A stretch of 64,000 nucleotides of DNA from Trichoplax adhaerens (Eukaryota; Placozoa; Uniplacotomia; Trichoplacea; Trichoplacidae): NCBI RefSeq assembly GCF_000150275.1, contig NW_002060948.1:5250241-5314240 (forward strand). Direction: 5' to 3'. Positions 13,151 to 23,914 of this stretch are shown in pieces (position 1 is the stretch's first letter; every line of letters begins with the position of its first letter). The position numbers and the translations under genes were made by a program. Under the pieces are notes generated by a model that was not told the DNA's origin, ran no database searches, and saw only the letters and a list, made by a program, of their open reading frames with translations.

Positions 13151-13180
13151 TACTGTTTTAGTGTACTGTACTGTAGAACT

Positions 13181-13266
13181 GTACAGTACTGCGCATGTTC
13201 AAAGCGTACTGTATGTACACTGTACAATACAGTACAGGGGAGTTCAGTATTACAGTCGTCCATGAC
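13181..13266 (+). repeat. Direct duplication B, copy 1
   Basis: It starts gtacagtactgcgcatgttc, continues with aaagcgtactgtatgtacac and ends gttcagtattacagtcgtcc followed by atgac. A second copy is at 13605-13710. Confidence 0.8.
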
Positions 13267-13372
13267 ATGAACGGCCTCGCACTTGATCAAAAAGTCCGTC
13301 CATCCTACATACACACTGAAACATTTTCCTACAGTACTTTGTTAATCATTAACGTGCGCTGTACTGTACTGT
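13266..13372 (+). repeat. Direct duplication A, copy 2
   Basis: The sequence begins catgaacggcctcgcacttg and matches copy 1 through tcaaaaagtccgtccatcc and ctttgttaatcattaacgtg. It immediately follows copy 1 of duplication B, so the A and B spacers are parts of a larger repeating pattern. Confidence 0.8.
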
Positions 13373-13604
13373 ACTGTACTGTACACTGTGTACAGTACAG
13401 TACAGAGTGTCCAAAAATAATCCCAGCGCACAAATTTAAAATTAGTATTGCCAAATTGTGCAGTAATTTGCCAAAAAAATGTACCGAAATGTAGAGTAAT
13501 ACTGTAACCTATCATAATCTGAAAACACTGTACTGTAGGGTTACAATACACTACTGTAGTGTAGTGCGTACAGTACTGTACTGTACAGTACAGTCCTGTA
13601 CTGT

Positions 13605-13710
13605 GTACAGTACTGCGCATATTCAAAGCGTACTGTACTGTACACTGTACAGTACTGTCCGTACGGTACAGTACAGTACAGCACAGTTCAGTATTACAGT
13701 AGTCCATGAC
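13605..13710 (+). repeat. Direct duplication B, copy 2
   Basis: It starts gtacagtactgcgcatattc, continues aaagcgtactgtactgtaca and ends gttcagtattacagtagtcc followed by atgac. It is longer than copy 1 because of extra GTAC palindrome units. This suggests that palindrome number changes faster than the spacer sequence. Confidence 0.8.
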
Positions 13711-13735
13711 GGTACTATGTACTGTACACTGTGCA

Positions 13736-14868
13736 CATTCGATTCCAATCATGACGTAATTGTAAGTAGAGCTGCCGATGTCCAGCGTTACATAAAATGC
13801 CCAAAACTCGGTATCAGCACTATAGTTCAGTATCACTGACTGCCAGTTAGGGTTAGCAGTGTGGAAGATGTAGATAGATTCAACTCGAAGAAAGTCCCCA
13901 ACATTGGGCGCTGTTGAATTTGGTCAACTGTTCAATAAGCAGTTTCAAGGTAATAAGAGGTAAGTTAGCAGCCATTAAAAGAATGATGTAGATTACAATC
14001 ATTGGATTGCATCTATCTTGCGTTATCAAATGACGGATTAAATTGATATGACTACCATGGGCTTACTAGTTTATACAATATGTTTTAGAAGCATCATATT
14101 TTGCTCTAAAACTGTTTGTCTTGAATGCACACGGAAAACTCTACTTTTTAAGCGCTTTGTTATGATCGCCGACAGTTGTTGTTAGTACTGTACATGGACA
14201 TACAGTGATTACTTTATTGTATAATAACGCCCAGTTAAACTTCTGTATTAATACGTTATAAACAGAGTAAAATTTATTTTAACAGTAGCTTTAACTTTAT
14301 AATGGCAGCTCGGATCAAATCCAACAGCTCCTTGTAATTATTAATTCCATCATGAGCCGTTTTTCGTTGTGCCGAGTAGTACTACGGATCAGCAAAACAG
14401 ATGCGCATATACTTACTATACCCGTATATGTATACTAGTACAGAAAAAAGTCTTCGATACAAGTATTTAGAACGTTCTGTTGTACCATATCATCACTAAT
14501 AGAGAATTCTGATGTTGTGTAATTGAAAGATTAGATAGTTGCCTTTGTATCATTTACCTTGTATTGTGTTATATCAGTCTACCGTTTAGTTTGTTAGATA
14601 GAACAATTATGGACAATCAGGCCCAGTAATAGTAAATTAACTGTAAATTGAATCGTTACTCCATACAAATAAGTAGATGTTTATGTGTTACTACTCGTGT
14701 AGTTAATACTATATACGCGTACAATGTGGTATCAATTTGATGCTGGTGAATTTCTGTCATAAAAGAGATAATGAAGTTTCAATTTACATCGTTGAATTGA
14801 ATGCAATTCAACCTTTTGTAGCATATCTGTGAACGGACTCTGCCCCACTTGCGCTAAGATTTCGAAAC
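13736..14868. other. Intergenic between palindromic block and AGTRAP
   Basis: The first 120 bp still carry spacer-like sequence (gttcagtatcactgactg). The rest is ordinary AT-rich sequence and should contain the AGTRAP promoter and leader. I recognise no promoter element with confidence. Confidence 0.5.
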
Positions 14869-17033
14869 ATGTCTCAGAATCCACCCCTCAGCGTTTCCGG
14901 TGATTATCCTAATCAAAACTATCAACAGCCTCCACCCATTGGCGCTGCGTCTGGCTTCCCTCAGCATGGAGATACTTACAGCGAACCAAATCAGCAAACA
15001 TGGCAGCAACAACAAACGCAGGGATTGCCATTTCGTATCCCCGTAGTACCATTGAAAGTAAGCTAATAATAAATTTCTTACTAAACGTGAAATGACTATG
15101 CTGTAAGAGCCTACTGACATATCCTGTTCATGCTTTCACTACCAGTTTGATGTTATACTATAAACTACCATAAAACGTTTTCTAGCTATTATGCTGCTTA
15201 CCACAGTAGTAACAGAACCGTCATATGAGTATAGATTAAATGGATGGCCTTTTTAACGGCGATCAAGTGAAGGCCTATACTATTTCTCTGCTTATTTATT
15301 TATGCTTAGTACTCACTGTGTGGTAGTAAGCTTAGCAATTCTAACCCGATACAAAAATAGTCATAATTACAATCTACTCTACAAATTGCAGAACGGTGAA
15401 TGCCGTACATTTCTCTCGGAATACAGAATATTTAAGTCAGTTGCCGTGATTATTAAAATTGAGGCAGACAAGTGCTGTATTGCAAGCATCTCTGATTGCA
15501 ACATACACGTTGAATTTTAATCGCTATCTTCGCAGTGCTGTTTGATATTTTATTGCAAGTAACTGTTGCATATGTTCGTTAAGAATTATAAAGTAACTTC
15601 AAAATCTACTAGCGTAGCCATTAGGCCAACCGCGGTGGAAAAATAGGATCGATGAATATCATGATGTCCTTGCAATAAAAATCTTTCTAGCTTGTTTATT
15701 ATGTTGGCCATCACGTGAATAACTAATGTAATGCAATGCCTAAAATTTCAGTCACCTATCTGATGTAAGTTGTATTTGTTTTTAAACATTCAATATTAGG
15801 TTCTTATCCTCATCGACTTTCTCCTAGTTGTATGGTAAGTAAAACGATTATTATGTATTGCATTACTCGTAGATTGCTACTGCAATTTTATTACGGTTAT
15901 ATTGAGATATTACTTATCTGAGATACTATATGACAACCTGTTTACAAATTCATGAACCAACTTTTGGAATGAAATGACCTAATTTTGAATGTAACATTCT
16001 TGAATTAAATAGGGGTGCGGAATATCCTTGGCTACCAGCGTCTTATTTGTTTGGGAATTTTACGGTGATAGCTCTGGGAATATGGTCTATTATTGACGAG
16101 AAAAATCCTGATGGGCCGCATATGGTAAATAGAATACCAGAATTTTCATTGGAAGGATAGCTTTATTATTTGTTAGGTTATTTTTAGGATAATACTTAAT
16201 TTGCTGTTCTTATTCCACAGATGTTATTGACACTTACAATTACAATCTTGCAAGACATAATTATGGTCGCTGTGCGATATCCTGTAATAGCCTACAAAAT
16301 TGGTGGTACTGCTGAATTTCGCTTTTCAGCAGGGTAAAAATATGAAATTCCATGTGATATAACTAGTTGCTCTTACTACACAAACCGGATTGAAAGTACC
16401 ACTAACTAGTCCAAATTGATCTTATATTTACAGAATGGCAATTCTTAATATAATTTTGAAGGTATTTGCAATATTAATCTATGCTAATAGACTAAAAAAT
16501 GTATTTGTCTAATCTAAAGAATTGTACTTGATATCTGCAAGTTAAATGTCCTTAAAGATGTACACTTTAAGTGTTCAATGATCTGATTGTAATCTTACGG
16601 CGTCTCTTTTAACTTGTGTATGTGTCTTTAGCGATGCATGTGCTACAACAAGTTTCTGTTACAACTGTTTAATACTATAATATTCTTAATTTTAGCCTTT
16701 CTATTGCTTTGTCATATACGGGCATCTAACTGCACGTGGTGGCAGTTTGTTAGCCTCATGTAAGTAATCAATCGATAGTGTTATTCGCATTATAGTTTCA
16801 TTATAGTTGCTTTGGTAATAAAATTCATTATTCTTTCATGAGCAGTTCAACGCAAAAATTATGAATCAATAGACTCTCCACAACAACAACAAGCCTTTGG
16901 TGCTAACCCTCCGCCTCAAGATATTGCTGCTTCCGCATCCCCTTATCAGGACACTTACAGGCCATATTCGCAGCCGCAAGTAACACCAACACTGCCGGAA
17001 TATCCCGTCGATACCAAACCTCCTGTTGCTTAA
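14869..17033 (+). CDS. AGTRAP: Type-1 angiotensin II receptor-associated protein-like, four-pass membrane protein
   Basis: Seven exons join in frame to 242 residues: 14869-15057, 15800-15834, 16013-16124, 16221-16333, 16434-16461, 16696-16759 and 16846-17033. Residues 1-63 are a Gln/Pro-rich cytosolic-type tail not present in human AGTRAP. The family core follows: VLILIDFLLVVW (TM1), SYLFGNFTVIALGIWSII (TM2), LLTLTITILQDIIMVAVRYP (TM3), then GMAILNIILKPFYCFVIYGH (TM4) and the conserved ARGGS. The C-terminal tail begins NYESIDS, like the YQTIDS of vertebrate proteins, and ends in a Gln/Pro-rich segment. Vertebrate AGTRAP is a Golgi/endosomal membrane protein that promotes AT1 receptor internalisation. 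No angiotensin receptor is evident here, so the ancestral role is probably general membrane-protein trafficking. The 28-nt exon 5 is confirmed by phase on both sides. Confidence 0.93.
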
Positions 17034-17935
17034 ATAGTCACGACAACCGAGTTAACAATTCAATAGCCGCTGCTAACAGGAATTATAGTATTTCTCAAAC
17101 TGACTGTCCCTAGCTTCTGATTTCTTTGGTTACTATGCGAGTAACTCGTAGATTTATAATAGTAGAATTCCTAAACGATTCATTGAGTAGGTACAGTAAC
17201 ATTACGAGATGTAAATTGTGTATTGTAGAAAGATTGAATATTGACACTTGAAAATTCATGAAATCATACCTTAATCTGTGTAAACGAAATAGGCTGCTGG
17301 CAGAAAAACATAAAGTAGTACTGTCAGTACCTAGGTGTATACAACTATGCTATACCGCAGGTATTAGTATGGCATATAAATTACTGCTACAGTACATATA
17401 AATTTCCTATGAGTATATTTACTTTATTGTATGGAAGTCCATTGCTATACCGTATGTATAAAGGTATTAGCTAATGTCGTAAATATAGTATAAGATTTGA
17501 TACTGTTGCTGTTATAAAAATTTAACCTTTTTACTTAACATTCTTAATTAAGGTATTTTCTTCGCTTACAAGCTAATATTCGCAAGTATCAATTATATTG
17601 TTTCGCTGAATTCAAAATTTTAAGTTTTAATTGTTCTTAATTTGTTAGTGTTAGTTTTACTATGTCATAAAATCTTTCTAACTTGCGGAGGAAGTGAAAA
17701 AAATAGTGATATCATAGCCATAGTTGTGTATGCCTGCCAATACATGAAATTAAATATTCAAAATTCATATTTGCAATCAACCTTACGTATTAAAAATATG
17801 GATTACAAGTAGGTATAAATTGTTGATATTCTTCTGTGCCGTATACATGAATTAGCAATTAAGTCTATCGTTCCTACACAAATCAGTAATATGATAATTA
17901 CGGTATCTTTCTACTCACAATTTAAAGTATTCGTA
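17034..17935. other. 3' flank of AGTRAP up to the assembly gap
   Basis: AT-rich sequence with no coding signal that I can see. It should include the AGTRAP 3' UTR. The sequence stops at the gap. Confidence 0.5.
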
Positions 17936-17985
17936 NNNNNNNNNNNNNNNNNNNNNNNNNNNNNNNNNNNNNNNNNNNNNNNNNN
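17936..17985. other. Assembly gap (50 N)
   Basis: Fifty undetermined bases. The round length suggests a placeholder, so the true distance between AGTRAP and TTC36 is unknown and sequence may be missing. Shortly after the gap is a short TA/TATG microsatellite. Confidence 0.98.
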
Positions 17986-18404
17986 TTACTAGGTAGTTAA
18001 TGCATGAACTGCACCATGTTATTCTACGTATTTATATATATATATATGTATATATCTTAAAATATTAGCACTTTATCATGTCAATGGGCGTTGTGGTCGG
18101 ATAATCTATTAATATCATTATTAAGGAGCCTTTCCATCTTGCTTGAAACAAGCCAGAAACTTACTTTTGCTGATCATTCCTGAAAGGCAGTACCGTAAAG
18201 GCTGTACCGATCGATCTGCATTACTCGAATTAAAAACTCATTATAACGATATTGGCTTCTACACTTAGAGTAGCTGATAATTTTTAGAAATTTGACGATA
18301 GATTGGTCTCAGACACTCTCAGTAGACTCTATTACCTGGATGAAATGTTTATTTATGGAGAGAGATCTACTTTTATGGAATAGTATAGTACGGAACTATA
18401 GTAC

Positions 18405-18429
18405 TATCTACTGTACAGTACAGTAGATA
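18405..18429. repeat. Perfect inverted repeat, 12-bp arms, 1-nt centre
   Basis: tatctactgtac and gtacagtagata are exact reverse complements separated by a single a. The core is the same TACTGTAC/GTACAGTA motif that fills 12.7-13.7 kb. It lies about 190 bp upstream of the TTC36 start codon, so it could be a regulatory palindrome or simply a dispersed copy of the repeat. Confidence 0.9.
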
Positions 18430-18482
18430 ATACGATAGGTTTGTACTGTACCCTCCCTATAGTCAGTAAGTCAAAATCATGA

Positions 18483-18582
18483 CTTGACAAATGTACCAGT
18501 ATGTAGACTTGACTACTGTACCAGTATGTAGACTTGACTACTGTACCAGTTTGTAGGCTTGACTACTGTACCAGTTATGTAA
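18483..18582 (+). repeat. Tandem array, 4 x 25 bp, upstream of TTC36
   Basis: Units start at 18483, 18508, 18533 and 18558, with the consensus cttgactactgtaccagt followed by atgtaga. Units 2 and 3 are nearly identical, unit 1 has aaa in place of tac, and unit 4 drifts at its end. The array ends about 40 bp before the TTC36 start codon, so it lies in the promoter or 5' UTR. Confidence 0.92.
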
Positions 18583-18622
18583 AGGACAGTAAGTCGATAA
18601 CTGATGTGATAAAAGGCCAAAA

Positions 18623-19186
18623 ATGGCCGAAGTAACTTGTTCCGACAAGGATAACGCTGTGTTAAATTGCATTTTCAATCCTCACCTGCCGCTAGGTGAT
18701 GCCTCAGCGGCCACTGCAAAACCAAGTGATACTTTAATTGATAGTGAATATGATTCGCAGTTACTAGAACGAGCGAAGCAATTAGAAGTAGAAGGGATCA
18801 AGCATGCGGAAAGAGGAGACGTGGCTAGTGCAATCAACAAGTTTAGTGAATCGATTCAGCTTTTGCCTAGCAGACCGTCCGGTTATAATAATCGAGCGCA
18901 AGCACTTCGATTACATGGAGACATCGATGGTGCAATGGCAGATCTTGACAAAACCATTGAATTCAGTTCTGGGAAAGGATTGTCTGCATCACAAGCTTAT
19001 ACCCAACGAGCTTTGCTTAAGAAATTATCAGGTGATGACGACGCTGCGTTGGATGATTTTAAACGTGCGGCGGCGTTAGGAAACGACTTTGCAAAAGCAC
19101 AAGTTGTCGAAATGAATCCTTATGCTGCTATGTGTAACCAAATGCTTAGTTCAGCTTTTAAGAAACTTAAAGGGGAAAATTCTTAA
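18623..19186 (+). CDS. TTC36: Tetratricopeptide repeat protein 36
   Basis: A single uninterrupted frame of 187 residues, close to the usual TTC36 length (human about 190). The N-terminus has the family's NAVLNCIFNPHLPLGD motif. Three TPR units follow, roughly at 49-82, 86-118 and 123-156, with the signature SGYNNRAQALRLHGDIDGAM and AALDDFKRAAALGNDFAKAQ. The C-terminal NPYAAMCNQML is a diagnostic conserved element. TTC36 is a soluble scaffold; in mammals it has been linked to Hsp70 interaction and to protection of the tyrosine-catabolic enzyme HPD, but the role in early animals is unknown. The start codon is the first ATG in frame and begins where family similarity begins. Absence of introns is notable beside the heavily split AGTRAP gene. 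Confidence 0.96.
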   Translation: MAEVTCSDKDNAVLNCIFNPHLPLGDASAATAKPSDTLIDSEYDSQLLERAKQLEVEGIKHAERGDVASAINKFSESIQLLPSRPSGYNNRAQALRLHGDIDGAMADLDKTIEFSSGKGLSASQAYTQRALLKKLSGDDDAALDDFKRAAALGNDFAKAQVVEMNPYAAMCNQMLSSAFKKLKGENS

Positions 19187-20155
19187 AAGTGGATCCGTGA
19201 TGCTTACCAGTGAAGTTTTCCAACTCGATTGTAACTAGCCAAGGAAGATACTATTTTGCTATCTATGAAACATCCACACCAATTGGGAAGCTTTATCAAG
19301 TGCAGTGTTGACCTGGAATCCCTCCTACTCTATAACAAATTAAGTTTCGTTATCATTTATAAAATAGTGCTTTGTAGCAGCCTTATTGTAAATGATTGCA
19401 GCTGATATCACAATGATAGTACAGTAGATGCACAGTACGTAAGGTCGTAAGATATTTTTACGATTCTTTGGATATTCGTAACTTTTAAAAGAGTCAAAGA
19501 TCACTAATACAAGTATAGTATACATCAATTTAATTTGGATAAATGAATGATATGCAGTAGTTAGTCTTTATGTCTACTCGAGTAGGTAGCTTTTAAAATT
19601 TGACAGTGGCATTGTGAAGTATACCTACCATGGTAAGCCTATCTAAAATAGACAAACAAAGGCATGTGTGCAGTTAACATTCATATGTGATACGATATAA
19701 GACGTTGTAAATACTGTACAATGCAATGAGTACCAGAGATGTGACAAATTTTAATAGATTTTCCTATTATCATGCTATTTATTCATTTACATTTATTCTT
19801 AGGCATAGCGATCTGAATTGGTTGTAAAGTCTTGATACCAACCAAAGGAGATCGATTGATTGCCACAATTTTAGACTAGTCGATGAGAAATGTATGAGTA
19901 CAACAGTGTCAGCAACGTACCGTATTGATTACTGTTGTAACCTCTCAAAGTCGCAATCGTTGCAATCTGTTTTTAGCTCTAAAAGTTCTAGCTCGAAATT
20001 GATGCAAAATATCATTGAATTTTATGTTAGAGGATTTCTTTGAAAGTTAGCTGGTTGCAGTTACAGTGATGTATTTTCTAGGCTTTGCTAAGCTTACATT
20101 GAGTATGTTAATTAAATATAGCGCCTTGATAGTGAATTGATAACAATAACTAATA
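19187..20155. other. TTC36 3' flank and intergenic sequence
   Basis: The first 150 bp are probably the TTC36 3' UTR. A 49-codon ATG frame at about 19.9-20.05 kb (MSTTVSATYRIDYCC...) could be an exon of the same unit as the open stretch downstream, but I could not link them in phase. Nothing else is supported. Confidence 0.35.
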
Positions 20156-20389
20156 AAGAATATTCAAAACGAACTTCCAACGCAAGATGGTACTACTTTC
20201 CATTTCAGAACTCCAACTTTACAGGAAAGAGCAAGTAACCTTCAATATCTACGTAGTAGAGAGGATTGTAGTATTCAGGATGCTAACGAGAGGCTTAGCT
20301 TTGCCATCCTTCCATCCCATAGTACGAGTGCTGTAGGTGTATTATACAGTATACCTTACGGCTATCAAATTGAAAGTACGACTTATTGA
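20156..20389 (+). other. Open reading stretch without start codon, possible exon
   Basis: A 77-codon frame with no ATG near its start runs to TGA at 20387-20389. It contains QNELPTQDGTTFHFRTP and SNLQYLRSREDCSIQDANER, and its base composition is clearly more GC-rich than the flanks. A strong acceptor-like tract (ttccatttcag) lies inside it, and there a second frame opens on ATG for 49 codons (MVLLSISELQLYRKEQ...). Both frames look protein-like, so the reading frame is not settled. I recognise no family. It may be an exon of a small unidentified gene on the plus strand, or a decayed coding sequence. Confidence 0.35.
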
Positions 20390-21378
20390 TATTACATGTT
20401 TCTTTCATACTATTCTACCTCATGTATCGTTAATGATGATGATAGCTACGGCTACTGGCCTCTAGATGTGACAAATGAAATTAATATAAACGAAATAAGA
20501 GAATCTCCAATCTATATTTGATATGAATTCCATTTAATTTTATTTATTATTGAAAATTATTTAAATGAAATTACTGTTAACAGCGGTTCAAAGTTGTAAT
20601 TATAGCTAGTATTTCAAAATTATAATTATTCACATTATCGTAAACTATAGAAAAGTATTTTTGCTATTGGTATTAATGGTCAGCGTACATAATCGTTATT
20701 AATTTACTAATTTAAACGAGTATTCGAATACTGCATCAAAGCAGATTCTGATCATGGTACTTGAGGAAGTGTGTACCACTTTTCGATTCTTAAATGATTG
20801 TCGAGTAAAATGTTTACCTGAATGGCTACCTACTTACAAGTTATAATGCAATGATAGCGTAGTAGAGAATAAATACGCCTGTATGATGTAGTAAAGTCGA
20901 TGCAAATTTGATGCAATACTATTGTAATCGCTAAACAGAGAAGAACTCATGGCTGAATTACTCACCATATAAGAAATTATCATCGTATCGATTACACTAG
21001 TAGATATAGAAACGTCGATTTGAGATTACTTATAAATATTTGTACATTTTGTAGGTAAGATTATAACATTACTTTTACAGACTTATCGCCCGTTCGAATC
21101 AAACTTACTTCAATATTATAAATTTTTAACTCCTAAGTTGTCGAAGATTTACTATACTCTATAAGAATCATAAAATTTCTAAATATATCCTATTTCTAAT
21201 ATTCTCCTATTATAATCGAAAGAATTTTTACTAGATATCCATAGTCCTTGATTTACACAACTCACATCGTTATTAGCTACTGGTAATCCTTTTTAAAGAG
21301 TGTCTATCATCTTGCCTACCAGTTTATGACATAAACGCAAAATCCAGTAATCCAATCGCGAATTTGACAATTTGAATA
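20390..21378. other. Intergenic, nothing recognised
   Basis: AT-rich sequence without supported coding signal or repeat. The last part should include the 3' UTR of the minus-strand gene that ends at 21379. Confidence 0.5.
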
Positions 21379-22790
21379 TTACATTTTTGCTACAACATCA
21401 GATAATATAGCGGAATAATTTACATTTTCTGTGAGGACAGGTAAATCGATTGTAGTGAAACTATTAACGTCCATTTTCATGATCGCTAGGGCTGGAGGAT
21501 TTAAATCTTTCTTCGATTCATGAAGTGATAAACTTGGGAAATTAACACTCAAGTAAGGATCTTCTTCATAATCAGGAGCATTCATAAGCCTGGACTTTCT
21601 GGACGGCCTGATCATAATATGAATAAAAGCCTTATTTAGTATCATACTGAGATGTTAATTTGTAACTGTTAATGAATATATAGACTCATAGCTGAATGTC
21701 TATAACACTGAAATCGAATACAATTTACGTCAAGACTATAAAAATTTGGCAATCTTCCATTCAGACAATTATAAAGTTTCTATATTCTCTTTAAGGTATT
21801 TAAATTAAGTATAAATCTGAATTCTATCAGGCATACAGTATATAAATAAGATTGTTTACCTTCCACGTTTAGTGGTTGGTGTAGACTTCTTATTCTGATC
21901 TTGTGCGCCATCAAATAAGCGAAATAAGAGATGCGGATCTCCATGAGTAATTTTTTTAAACTTTGCTGGGCGCGGTAAGATTTTTTCTCCGGGAGGAGTA
22001 ACTGGTCTGGTGGATGCTATATCTTCGTAGCTGTCATGTACAAATAGTGGAGGTAATGATGTTGGTAGAGGCTGGCGCGATGTTTCCGAAGTTTCTAGCT
22101 CCTGCCAAAACGATTGGGGTAGGGCTCTTTGCCTCATTGGTAATGGCTCTGCATAAATAAGGATCACTTTATTATAGCAATTTACATAATTGAGCACTGT
22201 AACATCCATATAAACTACCGAGATCAGTCTGTGTTACATATTTATATTGTCTATTAGAATACTGTAGAAAGCTTCAATAAACCAATTTGTCGATCAATTT
22301 GATTGTGTAGCAAATAGAATGTATTAATATAGTAATAATTTAGTCATCACACCGTTACAGTATGAAATACACGTGATAATATTTGATTTCTAAGTCTGTT
22401 TGAAAAAATGCTGTACTGGACAGTAAAATTTAAAAAATTTTAGAAAATTGATTTCATTTAGTTTGCAATAATGTCAAAATTCACCCGATCAAACGAGACT
22501 TATATTTATTACCAGTTTCATTTGTAAGGTCTACTACCCTATGCTAAATAATAGTGATATTATTAGTGTGCCGTACCTTTCATTCGTCGAATTCTAAGAG
22601 AGTGCTCTCGGCATTTCTTTCCTAAGGTCGACGGCGGTTTTTCAATTTCAGATTGTTTCTTCTTAATTTTATCTATGCGCGGAAGTTTGATGTATTCTAA
22701 ATCCGTATTAATGTCAAATTGAACGGGTTCAGACTTGCTGTTATTTCTCCTATTACTATTACTTGGGTTTGAGAGTAGTTTTAGCGACAT
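21379..22790 (-). CDS. Unrecognised 243-residue protein, basic and proline-rich
   Basis: Three minus-strand exons join in frame: 22577-22790 (ATG at 22790), 21860-22148 and 21379-21607 (stop TAA at 21379). Splice sites are good, for example the acceptor ttatttatgcag at 22149. I do not recognise the family. The N-terminal 70 residues are basic (KIKKKQ, KCREHSLRIRRMK). The most motif-like segment is EPLPMRQRALPQSFWQE, split from the N-terminal exon exactly at E. Then come proline-rich stretches (RPVTPPGEKILPRP), THGDPHLLFRLFD, a Lys/Thr basic cluster and an acidic-to-hydrophobic C-terminus with DYEEDPYLSVNFPSL. No signal peptide, membrane segment or folded enzymatic domain is visible; it is likely largely disordered with short linear binding motifs. 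The three-way phase agreement makes a real gene likely. Confidence 0.75.
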
Positions 22791-23914
22791 TCTCGTCTAA
22801 TTGACAACGTTGACTTCTTTTTTGCTTTCAAAAGATGATATAAAGATGATCTGCAAGCTGAATTAAGATGATAGAATCAGGCCAATAGTCAATGTCTCTT
22901 AGCGTAAAATGATAGTAACTTTGCATCAAATGTTTTTAATGAACACGTAGAATGGTTAATTATAAAATTTTTTATTGTTTTTGTATATCATCAAGTATCT
23001 ATCCAGTTAGGATAATATAACAGCTTGAGGCATATCTTACCAGAATATTTCTATAGCAGTCAATTAATATGATCGATAGGAAAGAAGATTTTAAAGCTGA
23101 AATGTTGATGGCATTCGGCAAAATCAGTAGTAATCGACGCCTACAGGGAGCAAAAATATCATTAAATGGCCACAATGTACGTTACTATTTATGTTGCAAA
23201 TATGCAGCGGATGTCATTATAATTATCATTTCTTACCTTTAATTTCCCGGCAAAACACGTCTTAGTCTATTGCGTTTTCAACTTTCAGCTGTATCAAACA
23301 CTACTATATTTCAGTATAGCCTTTCGAAGATGACTCATAGTCAATTCATTTCAATTACAGTATTATTATAGTGCCTTAGCCAATGATATTCACGGCATAG
23401 AAAGAGTGTGCTATAGCCTGACAAAGAAATTGTTTAGGCGTTGCCATTACAACGAATAGCAGTTAGATGATGTAATTGCTATATTAGGGCTGCTTGCACT
23501 ATATCTGCGCAATCGCCATCACCTTTATCTTAGATGATTTTATTAGTATTAGTCATATATTTAAAGGGATTTAATGAATGTTGCATGTTAAAAGTCAAGA
23601 ATTGTGGGATAGCTTTGTGGGTTAATGTAGATATTAGTTACTTATGCAATAGTTTGGTATAAGCTCGATAAAGAACATTGCAATTATTCAAATCTATCTA
23701 CTAGTACTACGCTAACATCAGGTACAATATACTAGATGCTTCAAATCGTATGAATTTGCTCGAGACGATCTATTCTACTTTTATTCCATTTAGACGTTAT
23801 AAATATATTTTTACTAAATTGTACGTATCTATTTCAAGTAGCGATAGAGTCATATAAATAATGCAAGTGAATTAGATAGACGTATAAAATACTAATGCTT
23901 TTATTGTAGGATAA
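22791..23914. other. Intergenic upstream of the unrecognised gene
   Basis: It contains the presumed promoter of the minus-strand gene on the left and then AT-rich sequence up to the first LTR. No coding exon is recognised. Confidence 0.5.

Larger units (their letters stand above)
12702..13735. repeat. Block saturated with the palindrome TACTGTACAGTA
   Basis: About 1 kb is dominated by tandem and overlapping copies of TACTGTACAGTA / GTACTGTACAGTAC, a self-complementary sequence, so it can fold into many alternative hairpins. Long open frames on both strands here are by-products of the Tyr/Cys/Thr/Val-coding repeat, not genes. Between palindrome runs are unique spacers that are themselves duplicated (see separate entries). 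Isolated copies of the motif also occur at about 18.4 kb. It could be an expanded non-autonomous element or a locally amplified palindromic satellite. Confidence 0.85.

Noticed and set aside
13078-13839. Open frames of 78-164 codons on both strands within the palindromic block
   Set aside because: They are translations of the TACTGTACAGTA repeat (Tyr/Cys/Thr/Val/Ser-rich) in several frames at once, with no independent protein feature.
14854-15120. 88-codon minus frame overlapping AGTRAP exon 1
   Set aside because: It is antisense to a well-supported coding exon and shows no motif; a shadow frame.
18483-18582. CRISPR-like array
   Set aside because: The 25-bp units are directly adjacent without unique spacers, and the genome is eukaryotic; it is a plain tandem repeat.
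18804-19079. 91-codon plus frame overlapping TTC36
   Set aside because: Frame-shifted shadow of the TTC36 coding sequence.
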